A stretch of 8,822 nt of DNA from an uncultured Faecalibacterium sp. (GTDB taxonomy: Bacteria; Bacillota; Clostridia; Oscillospirales; Ruminococcaceae): assembly GCA_934511465.1 (NCBI GenBank), contig CAKSWG010000053.1, positions 1-8,822 of the forward strand. Direction: 5' to 3'. The position numbers were made by a program, and so were the translations under genes. The notes beneath the pieces were generated by a model, which saw only the letters and a list, made by a program, of their open reading frames with translations, had not been told where the DNA came from and did not search any database. Below, piece by piece: positions 1 to 5,290 of the stretch (positions within the stretch are counted from its first letter, which is position 1; every line of letters starts with the position of its first letter).

Positions 1-1163
1 TTGGTGTTCTGGGAGTAATCGCCGGTGGACAGGATCACGCCCTTGGCGGCGTTGCACTTGATGTACTCGCCGGTGGCAGCATCGCGGGCGTACAGGCCCA
101 CGCAGCGGCCATTGTCCATGATGAGCTTTTCCACAAAGCAGCCGTAGAAGGTATCCACATTGCCGGTGTCAACGGCCTTCTGCATGTTGGCGTTGACGGT
201 GACGGACTGGTTGGGCAGGAATTCCACAGAGGTGGGGTAGCAGGGGAAGCGCTCCTGCTTCCAGTCGTAGTTCTCGGGCAGCGGATAGAAAATGGGGATC
301 AGGAAGTTGTTTGCGTTTTCATCGGGGATGGCGCTGCGGGTGGTCTCGGCGTAGTACAGCTCCGGGTTTGCTTCCACCCACCAGTCAAAAGTCTCGCCGA
401 TGTTGTGGGCCCACTTGCTCATGATGGAGCGCTTGCAGCGGTAGGTGCTTTCCACCATGTGAGAATCCACGATCTCGTCGATCTGCTCACGGGTCCAGGT
501 GTTGCGACCCCACTTGGCCTGCACATTGCCGTTGATCACGGCATACTCGCCGCTGCGGCACTGGGGGCCGTCAGCCTTTTCAAAGGCGGCTACCTTGCCG
601 CCGTCCTCGGCGATGCTGCGCACGGCTGCCACACCGGCAATGCCGCAGCCCACCACGGCCACATCTACGTCCACGGTCTTGGTGACCTTGCTCTCGTCGA
701 TCTCCGGCTCGGTGCCCAGCCAGTCCTCATCGGAGGAAGCGGCGGAGCTGTCGGCACCGTCGGCCTTGACGCCCATGGCCTGCTCGATGCAGCTGGCAGC
801 GGCCTTCTTGACGGCATTGGTGGTGACGGTAGCGCCGGAGATGTTGTCGATCTCGGTGCCCTGTGCGGCCATGATGGCCTCCTGCAAGGTGGGTGCAGCC
901 ACGCCGCCGATGCTCTCGGTCTCGTTGGAAGCATCGATGACCACCTCGGTGATGGCGGTCTCGCTGAAGGTCATGGTCACCTTCACCTCACCGATGCCAG
1001 TGGCAGTGCCGGTGTAGGTGCCGGGGGTGTAGATGGCATCACCGGATGCGGCGGTGCTGGAAGAAGCTGCGGAGTTGCAGGCAGCCAGTGCACCGGCGGT
1101 CACGCCGCTCATGGCGGCAGCGGCGGCGACCTTCAAAAAGCCTTTGCGGGAGATCTTTTCCAT
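1..1163 (-). CDS. Exported lipoprotein flavoprotein (FMN-binding domain + FAD-binding fumarate-reductase-like domain), 3' end beyond the window
   Basis: Only the first 387 residues are visible; the C-terminal catalytic half lies off the left edge. Residues 5-11 (SRKGFLK) resemble a twin-arginine-like export motif with RK in place of RR, followed by an Ala-rich hydrophobic stretch and a lipobox LAAC ending at Cys29, so the protein is probably lipid-anchored outside the membrane. A Ser/Ala linker leads to an FMN-binding domain (about 45-130) with D-N-I-S-G-A-T at 106-112; in this family ApbE links FMN covalently to the SGAT threonine (Thr112). A second Ser/Ala/Asp-rich linker precedes a Rossmann FAD site, GCGIAG at 172-177 with Glu195, and an STGDYSQN segment at 379-386. 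This order matches urocanate- and fumarate-reductase-like extracytoplasmic reductases, which pass electrons to organic acceptors. The acceptor cannot be read here. ATG at 1163 has AGAGGA 7 nt upstream (1171-1176). It is divergent from a lysR gene. Confidence 0.9.
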   Translation of the reverse strand, partial: MEKISRKGFLKVAAAAAMSGVTAGALAACNSAASSSTAASGDAIYTPGTYTGTATGIGEVKVTMTFSETAITEVVIDASNETESIGGVAAPTLQEAIMAAQGTEIDNISGATVTTNAVKKAAASCIEQAMGVKADGADSSAASSDEDWLGTEPEIDESKVTKTVDVDVAVVGCGIAGVAAVRSIAEDGGKVAAFEKADGPQCRSGEYAVINGNVQAKWGRNTWTREQIDEIVDSHMVESTYRCKRSIMSKWAHNIGETFDWWVEANPELYYAETTRSAIPDENANNFLIPIFYPLPENYDWKQERFPCYPTSVEFLPNQSVTVNANMQKAVDTGNVDTFYGCFVEKLIMDNGRCVGLYARDAATGEYIKCNAAKGVILSTGDYSQNT

Positions 1164-1204
1164 GTTGGTTTCCTCTTTCTTCTCATCATTTTCTCTTCGT
1201 TTCA

Positions 1205-1222
1205 GCGGGAGTTTTTTCCCGC
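1205..1222 (-). other. 5'-end hairpin in the flavoprotein mRNA leader
   Basis: A perfect 6-bp inverted repeat (GCGGGA / TCCCGC, 6-nt loop) lies between the predicted transcription start (about 1225) and the ribosome binding site of the minus-strand flavoprotein gene. If the start is right, the mRNA begins almost at this stem, a position typical of 5' stabilising hairpins. There is no U-tract immediately after it on the minus strand, so it is not a terminator. Its function is inferred only. Confidence 0.4.
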
Positions 1223-1231
1223 GCTGTACTT

Positions 1232-1260
1232 AGTATAAAATATAACGAAGTAAAAGGGAA
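1232..1260 (-). promoter_or_regulatory. Candidate promoter of the flavoprotein gene
   Basis: On the minus strand a TATACT -10 hexamer (1232-1237) sits 69 bp upstream of the flavoprotein start codon, in an AT-rich tract. The best-spaced -35 (17 bp, 1255-1260, TTCCCT) is poor, which fits a promoter that needs an activator such as the divergent LysR protein. An alternative -10, TATATT, lies at 1239-1244. Confidence 0.4.
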
Positions 1261-1282
1261 ACAAAAAAATTTTGCCATGCCA

Positions 1283-1297
1283 ATAAAAAGTGTTTAT
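1283..1297. promoter_or_regulatory. Candidate LysR-type operator
   Basis: ATAAA-N5-TTTAT is a 15-bp perfect dyad in the lysR/flavoprotein intergenic region, similar in size and AT-rich arms to LysR-family boxes. It overlaps the lysR -35 hexamer, as expected for autoregulation, and lies 46 bp upstream of the flavoprotein -10. Next to it is an imperfect palindrome, TTGCCATGCCAA (1272-1283, 10 of 12 positions symmetric). Binding is inferred. Confidence 0.4.
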
Positions 1298-1321
1298 AAC
1301 TGTCTCCCGCCATGCTATACT
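1293..1321 (+). promoter_or_regulatory. lysR promoter
   Basis: TTTATA (1293-1298, 4 of 6 match to the -35 consensus), a 17-bp spacer and TATACT (1316-1321, 5 of 6 match to the -10 consensus). Transcription would start near 1328, giving a leader of about 38 nt that contains AAGGAG (1351-1356). Confidence 0.6.
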
Positions 1322-1365
1322 GAGAGCAGAGGGATCTTCCCCTGCACAGAAAGGAGCTTTTTCGG

Positions 1366-2256
1366 ATGAACGACCACCAGCTGCTGTGTTTTCTCACCGT
1401 GAGCCGGACCCTGAATTTCACCACAGCCGCCCGGGAGCTGTACTGCACCCAGCCCGCCCTCAGCTACCAGATCCGCAGCTTGGAAAAGGAGCTGGATCTG
1501 GCCCTGTTCGAGCGCAGCACCACCCGCGTGGCGCTGACCGAAGCAGGCCGGGCCTTTGTGCCCCACGCCGAGGAGCTTTACTGCCGCATCCTGAACGCCC
1601 GCACCGCTTTAAAAGGCTTTGCTCAGCGCCATACGCTGACCCTGCGCCTGCCGCCGGTGCTCTTACAGCGGGACCCCATTTACCCCATCCTGATGGCGCG
1701 GCTGCACGCGGCGCTGCCGGGGTATGAGTTTACGGTGGATACCCGGCCTGTGCCCCGCAACCCCCACGAGATGCTGTGCATGGAAGCGGACGCGGCGCTG
1801 TACCTGCCTTTTGGGCCGCTGCCGCCGGAGGTGGAGCGCACGGCTATGGTGCACAACACCTTTTATCTGATCGTCTCGCCGGAGCATCCGTTCACCGGCC
1901 GCAGCGCGCTGGAGCTGGCCGACCTTGCCGGGCAGCAGCTGTTCTACGAGCCGCTGTATCAGGACATGGTGGATTATGCCGGTGCGCAGCCCGGCTGGCT
2001 GTTTTCCACGTCCGCCTTCCGCATGGTGGAAAACTACGAGTGCGTTTACAACGATCTTTTGGCCGGGCGCGGCATGTTTTTGTGCCCCATGAAGTACCCG
2101 GCTTTTCCGGCGGCATGGTATGTGCCGCTGCACCTGCCTTTGCCGGACACCTGCCTGCTGACGCTGCGGGACGATCCGCGGCCCGAGATCGCGCAGCTGC
2201 GGAAAGCGTTTGCAGATGTCTACGCCAACCGGAAAAAACTGCTGGGCGAAGAATAA
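1366..2256 (+). CDS. LysR-family transcriptional regulator
   Basis: A 296-residue protein of the usual LysR length. The N-terminus (about 1-60) is the winged helix-turn-helix: the segment TTAARELYCTQPALSYQIRS (19-38) carries the conserved A-A-x-x-L...Q-P-A-L-S pattern, followed by LEKELDLALFER (39-50) and L-T-E-A-G. Residues about 90-290 form the effector-binding domain, which diverges more. LysR proteins bind DNA as tetramers and switch target genes on a small-molecule coinducer. The gene is divergent from the exported FMN/FAD reductase with 202 bp between start codons, so the likely targets are itself and that reductase, with the coinducer perhaps the reductase substrate; this is inference from layout. 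ATG 1366 has AAGGAG 9 nt upstream. Transcription ends at the shared terminator just after the stop codon. Confidence 0.93.
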   Translation: MNDHQLLCFLTVSRTLNFTTAARELYCTQPALSYQIRSLEKELDLALFERSTTRVALTEAGRAFVPHAEELYCRILNARTALKGFAQRHTLTLRLPPVLLQRDPIYPILMARLHAALPGYEFTVDTRPVPRNPHEMLCMEADAALYLPFGPLPPEVERTAMVHNTFYLIVSPEHPFTGRSALELADLAGQQLFYEPLYQDMVDYAGAQPGWLFSTSAFRMVENYECVYNDLLAGRGMFLCPMKYPAFPAAWYVPLHLPLPDTCLLTLRDDPRPEIAQLRKAFADVYANRKKLLGEE

Positions 2257-2261
2257 ACACA

Positions 2262-2296
2262 AAAGCTGCTGTGTCCTGACCGGATGCAGCAGCTTT
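2262..2296. terminator. Shared terminator between convergent lysR and transketolase genes
   Basis: A 10-bp perfect stem (AAAGCTGCTG, 2262-2271, with CAGCAGCTTT, 2287-2296) extends inward by five more pairs, two of them G-U, to a 5-nt loop. The plus strand continues GATTTT and the minus strand continues TGTGTTTATT, so it can serve both the lysR transcript (stop at 2256) and the transketolase transcript (stop at 2316). U-tracts on both sides are modest. Confidence 0.75.
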
Positions 2297-2315
2297 GATT
2301 TTGAGAGCAGTTTGC

Positions 2316-3263
2316 TTACTTATTCAGCATTTCATGGGCAGTCTTGCAGATGGTGGCGGCGTCCAGACCATACTCACGCAGCAGGTCCCATGCGGGGCCG
2401 GAGCAGCCGAACTTGTCCTGCACGCCCACGCGGCGCACGGGGGTGGGCAGCTTTTCGGAGAGGACGGCGCACACGGCTTCGCCCAGACCGCCGATGACGT
2501 TGTGCTCCTCGGCGGTGATGATCTTGCCGCACTCCTTTGCAGCCTTGAGGACGATCTCCTCATCCAGAGGCTTGATGGTGTGGATGTTGATGACCCGGGC
2601 GTGGATGCCCTCAGCGGCCAGCTGCTCCGCAGCCATGCGGGCTTCGTTGACCATCAGGCCGGTGGCGATGATGGCAATGTCGCTGCCCTCGGTGATCTGC
2701 TCGCCCTTGCCGATCTCAAAGTGATAGTTTTCGGCGTCGTGGAACACAGGAACGGCCAGACGGCCAAAGCGCAGATAGACGGGGCCTTCCATTTCGTAGG
2801 CGGCACGCACAGCGGCACGGGCCTCCACATCGTCTGCCGGGCAGATCACGGTCATGCCGGGGATGCTGCGCATGAGGGCAAAGTCCTCGCAGCACTGATG
2901 GGAAGCACCGTCCTCGCCCACCGAGATACCGCCGTGGGTGGCACCGATCTTCACGTTCAGGTGGGGGTAGCCGATGGAGTTGCGCACCTGCTCGAAGGCG
3001 CGGCCGGCGGCGAACATGGCAAAGCTGGAAACAAAGGGCACGTAGCCCATGGTGGACAGGCCTGCGGCCACGCCCATCATGTTGCCCTCGGCAATACCGC
3101 AGTCAAAGTGACGGTCCGGGTAAGCCTTGCGGAACATGCCGGTCTTGGTGGCAGCGGCAAGGTCTGCGTCCAGCACCACCAGATCCTCGTGGCCCTCTGC
3201 GGCCAGCTCCTTCAGGGTGTTGCCGTAGCTTTCACGGGTAGCGATCTTCTTCACATCTGCCAT
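2316..3263 (-). CDS. Transketolase, C-terminal subunit (split enzyme)
   Basis: A 315-residue protein matching the pyrimidine-binding and C-terminal domains of transketolase. GIAEGNMMGVAAGL (56-69) holds the catalytic Glu59 that activates thiamine diphosphate. ATHGGISVGEDGASHQ (108-123) is the conserved substrate-loop motif, followed by CPADD (141-145). The C-terminal domain begins near 190 (EGSDIAIIATG). With the upstream N-terminal subunit it forms the heteromeric enzyme that transfers two-carbon ketol units between sugar phosphates in the non-oxidative pentose phosphate pathway. The start codon at 3263 lies 1 nt after the upstream stop codon, and its GGAGGA site is inside the end of that gene, so translation is coupled. 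Stop at 2316, then the shared terminator. Confidence 0.95.
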   Translation of the reverse strand: MADVKKIATRESYGNTLKELAAEGHEDLVVLDADLAAATKTGMFRKAYPDRHFDCGIAEGNMMGVAAGLSTMGYVPFVSSFAMFAAGRAFEQVRNSIGYPHLNVKIGATHGGISVGEDGASHQCCEDFALMRSIPGMTVICPADDVEARAAVRAAYEMEGPVYLRFGRLAVPVFHDAENYHFEIGKGEQITEGSDIAIIATGLMVNEARMAAEQLAAEGIHARVINIHTIKPLDEEIVLKAAKECGKIITAEEHNVIGGLGEAVCAVLSEKLPTPVRRVGVQDKFGCSGPAWDLLREYGLDAATICKTAHEMLNK

Positions 3264-3264
3264 C

Positions 3265-4116
3265 TTAGTTTTCCTCCTGCTCCAGCGCGGCGTATGCGGC
3301 GTTCAGTTCCTCAATTGCGATCTTGTACTCGTCATCGTTGGGGCCCTTGCCGTGCCAGTCCACAGAGTTGGTCATATAGGAAACGCCCTTGCCCTTTGTG
3401 GTGTCCATGATGATGCAGGTGGGCTTTACAGTCTCTGCATGGAACGCCTGCATGGCGGCTTCGATCTGGTCGTAGTCGTGGCCGTCGATGGTGATGACAT
3501 TGAAGTTGAAGGCCTTCAGCTTCTCTTCCAGCGGAGCGCTGTTCATCACGGTCTCGGTGGTGCCGTCGATCTGCAGATGGTTGCGGTCCAGCACAACGCA
3601 CAGGTTGGAAAGGCCGTAGTGTGCGGCAAACATGAAGGCTTCCCAGCACTCGCCCTCTTCCACCTCGCCGTCGCCCACGATGGTGTAGACGTTGATGGGC
3701 TTGCCGGCGTGCTTGGCACCCAGTGCCATGCCGCAGGCGGCAGAGATGCCCTGACCCAGACTGCCGGTGGACATATCCACGCCCGGGGTCTCGTTCATGT
3801 TGGGGTGGCCCTGCAGATAGCTGCCGATCTTACGCAGGGTCTTGAGGTCTTCCACCGGGAAATAGCCGCGCTCTGCCAGCGCTGCATACAGTGCCGGTGC
3901 AGCATGGCCCTTGGACAGCACCAGACGGTCGCGGTCGGCCATCTTGGGGTCCTTCGGGTCAATGTTCATTTCCACGAAATAGAGGTAGCTCAGCAGCTCG
4001 GCGATATCCAGACTGCCGCCCGGATGGCCGCACTTTGCGCTGTGCGTGCCCTCGATCACGCCCATGCGGATGTGGCAGGCGTGCTTGGCCAGAGTAAGTT
4101 TTTCTGCATTTGTCAT
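3265..4116 (-). CDS. Transketolase, N-terminal subunit (split enzyme)
   Basis: A 283-residue protein covering the diphosphate-binding domain of transketolase. Visible motifs are CGHPGGSLDIAE (29-40, with the conserved His31), LVLSKGHAAPALYAAL (65-80), TGSLGQGIS (117-125) and the thiamine-diphosphate/metal motif starting GDGEVEEGE (148-156) and closing at Asn179, a 32-residue GDG-to-N span. The protein stops where the second domain would begin, and that domain is the next gene. Two-gene transketolases are usual in many Firmicutes and archaea, so this is not a broken gene. ATG 4116 has GGGAGG 6 nt upstream (4123-4128). The pair appears to be transcribed alone from a promoter at 4219-4247. Confidence 0.95.
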   Translation of the reverse strand: MTNAEKLTLAKHACHIRMGVIEGTHSAKCGHPGGSLDIAELLSYLYFVEMNIDPKDPKMADRDRLVLSKGHAAPALYAALAERGYFPVEDLKTLRKIGSYLQGHPNMNETPGVDMSTGSLGQGISAACGMALGAKHAGKPINVYTIVGDGEVEEGECWEAFMFAAHYGLSNLCVVLDRNHLQIDGTTETVMNSAPLEEKLKAFNFNVITIDGHDYDQIEAAMQAFHAETVKPTCIIMDTTKGKGVSYMTNSVDWHGKGPNDDEYKIAIEELNAAYAALEQEEN

Positions 4117-4218
4117 GATGGTCCTCCCGTATGAACCTCAGATTTGCACATGTTCAAAAAAGCCTTTCGTCAGCGCCGGTGCAGTCCTGCTGCCCGCAGC
4201 GCGCTCTTTTTCAAGTTT

Positions 4219-4247
4219 ATATTAGCTATTCTATGCAAAAAGGTCAA
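4219..4247 (-). promoter_or_regulatory. Candidate transketolase promoter
   Basis: On the minus strand, TTGACC (4242-4247, 5 of 6 to the -35 consensus), a 17-bp spacer and TAATAT (4219-4224, 4 of 6 to the -10). An overlapping TATAAA (4216-4221) is a better -10 but at 20-bp spacing. The leader would be about 95 nt and is GC-rich. Confidence 0.55.
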
Positions 4248-4334
4248 GCATCTTCATGCAAAATGTACACACGCGGGGAAATATCCATGGAAATTTGCCG
4301 CTTTTTGGTCAAATTGCAGGCTTTTTGCCGCGTC

Positions 4335-4363
4335 TTGACAAGGCAGGCGGTATCTGCTATATT
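4335..4363 (+). promoter_or_regulatory. Strong promoter of the ECF S-component gene
   Basis: A perfect -35 TTGACA (4335-4340), a 17-bp spacer and TATATT (4358-4363, 5 of 6). This is the best promoter in the window. Transcription would begin near 4370, giving a leader of about 185 nt, far longer than a ribosome binding site needs, with a terminator in it. Confidence 0.8.
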
Positions 4364-4369
4364 TTTCAC

Positions 4370-4554
4370 AGATTCCCGGCAGGAAGCCGGGTATACGGGC
4401 AGAAGCCCGTTTTCTCCATGTCATGGAGATTTTTGTCCGCTTTCAGAGCAGGACCGTTTGCCTTTTCTTATTTTTACAGACGCCACGAAGGGGTCTGCTT
4501 TTGGTGCGAATGCCAGAAGCAGGCCCCTTTTTTGTCTGGCAAGGGAGGATCCTT
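4370..4554 (+). promoter_or_regulatory. Structured attenuator or riboswitch-like leader of the ECF gene, class unidentified
   Basis: Four consecutive hairpins follow the predicted start: 4375-4391 (CCCGGC/GCCGGG, loop AGGAA), 4395-4410 (ACGGGC/GCCCGT, loop AGAA), 4413-4429 (TCTCCA/TGGAGA, then TTTTTG) and 4435-4454 (GTCC-GCT/AGC-A-GGAC). A long intrinsic terminator follows at 4490-4533, and CAGAC (4477-4481) can pair with GTCTG (4493-4497) inside its 5' arm, a possible antiterminator. GGGAGG (4543-4548) and the ATG (4555) come directly after, so read-through must be controlled for the gene to be expressed. I looked for TPP, FMN, THF, cobalamin, preQ1-I and T-box signatures and found none. Confidence 0.6.
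4490..4533 (+). terminator. Intrinsic terminator inside the ECF leader
   Basis: GGGGTCTGCTT (4490-4500) pairs with AAGCAGGCCCC (4517-4527), 11 pairs with one G-U. The apical part can pair further to a CGAA tetraloop (4507-4510). Six T residues (4528-4533) follow. It ends 21 nt before the start codon of the ECF gene and downstream of that gene's promoter, the arrangement of a transcriptional attenuator. No upstream plus-strand gene needs it: the nearest, lysR, ends over 2.2 kb earlier at its own terminator. Confidence 0.85.
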
Positions 4555-5091
4555 ATGAAAACCAAAACCAATTCTGCCACCCGCAGCATCGTGCTGGCGG
4601 CACTGTTTCTGGCACTGGCCTTTGTGCTGCCCATGGTCACAGGCCATGTGCCGCAGGTGGGCAACATGCTGTGCCCGATGCACTTTCCCATTTTGCTGTG
4701 CGGCTTTGTGCTGGGCGGCCCATGGGGCCTTGCGGTGGGCTTTGTGGCGCCGCTGGTGCGCTCGGTGCTGTTCGGTATGCCGCCCATGTTCCCCATCGCC
4801 ATTGCCATGGCCTTTGAGCTGGCCGCCTACGGCCTTGTGTCCGGCGTGCTCTGGCACAAGGTGAAGCACACCGTACCCATGATATACGCTTCTCTTGTCA
4901 CCGCCATGGTGGCAGGCCGTTTGGTCTGGGGTGCGGTACGCTTTGTGCTGGCCGGCCTGACCGGTTCCAGCTTCCCGTTCAGCGCATTTTTGTCCGGTGC
5001 GCTGCTCACCGCCGTGCCGGGCATCGCGGCACAGCTGGTGCTCATCCCGCTGATTTTGGTGGCTTTGCAGAAGGCAAAGTTTATTGATTGA
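4555..5091 (+). CDS. ECF transporter S component (substrate-binding membrane subunit), substrate unknown
   Basis: A 178-residue, very hydrophobic protein with about six predicted membrane segments, the size and layout of an energy-coupling-factor S component (ECF_trnsprt-like). A short basic N-terminus (MKTKTNSATR) leads into LVLAALFLALAFVLP-type helix 1. A conserved-looking block, MLCPMHFPILLCGFVLGGPW (47-66), precedes helix 2, and LVRSVLFGMPPMFPIAIAMA (77-96) follows. S components bind a vitamin or trace metabolite and dock onto a shared EcfA/A'/T module, which is not in this window, so it must be encoded elsewhere. The substrate cannot be assigned from sequence alone. ATG 4555 is preferred over an in-frame ATG 132 nt upstream because it has GGGAGG at 6-nt spacing, starts at the first membrane helix, and lies after the leader terminator. 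A terminator follows at 5158. Confidence 0.85.
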   Translation: MKTKTNSATRSIVLAALFLALAFVLPMVTGHVPQVGNMLCPMHFPILLCGFVLGGPWGLAVGFVAPLVRSVLFGMPPMFPIAIAMAFELAAYGLVSGVLWHKVKHTVPMIYASLVTAMVAGRLVWGAVRFVLAGLTGSSFPFSAFLSGALLTAVPGIAAQLVLIPLILVALQKAKFID

Positions 5092-5157
5092 CTTACTATT
5101 TAGAATGCCCTCCGCTTTGCTCTGGGCATAAACAGCGGAAATTTTATTTTTATTATT

Positions 5158-5198
5158 ACAGAACAGCAGCGGCTGCGGCCGCTGCTGTTCTGTTTTTT
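5158..5198 (+). terminator. Terminator of the ECF gene
   Basis: A perfect 16-bp stem (ACAGAACAGCAGCGGC at 5158-5173 with its complement at 5178-5193), TGCG loop, then T residues to 5198. The other strand has no U-tract after the stem, so it acts in the plus direction. It lies 66 bp past the ECF stop codon. Confidence 0.92.
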
Positions 5199-5232
5199 CA
5201 CGGGAGGGGCCGTAATTTTAAGTTTGTTCTAT

Positions 5233-5272
5233 AAAAAACGAACCAGCAAAGTCCGTAAGCTTTGCTGGTTCG
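5233..5272 (-). terminator. Terminator of sstT
   Basis: A perfect 13-bp stem (CGAACCAGCAAAG at 5239-5251 with its complement at 5260-5272) and an 8-nt loop. On the minus strand the stem is followed by six T residues (5238-5233). It lies 18 bp past the sstT stop codon. Confidence 0.92.
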
Positions 5273-5290
5273 CAATTCAAAAACAAGTTT

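Noticed and set aside
405..1238. Long plus-strand reading frame opposite the flavoprotein gene
   Set aside because: Its Gly/His/Ala-rich translation is the antisense of a gene with lipobox, FMN and FAD motifs; no ribosome binding site and no family resemblance.
2295..3410. 371-codon plus-strand reading frame
   Set aside because: It is antisense to the transketolase C-terminal subunit and its composition (His/Gly/Ala/Val-rich) is that of a complementary-strand shadow in GC-rich DNA.
4413..4434. Hairpin plus U5 in the ECF leader as a separate terminator
   Set aside because: The 6-bp stem is AT-containing and weak; it is kept as one of the leader stems, with the strong terminator at 4490-4533 as the control point.
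4423..4554. N-terminal extension of the ECF S component to an upstream ATG
   Set aside because: The extension would be translated through the leader terminator, has no ribosome binding site and lacks membrane-protein features; ATG 4555 has a strong site.
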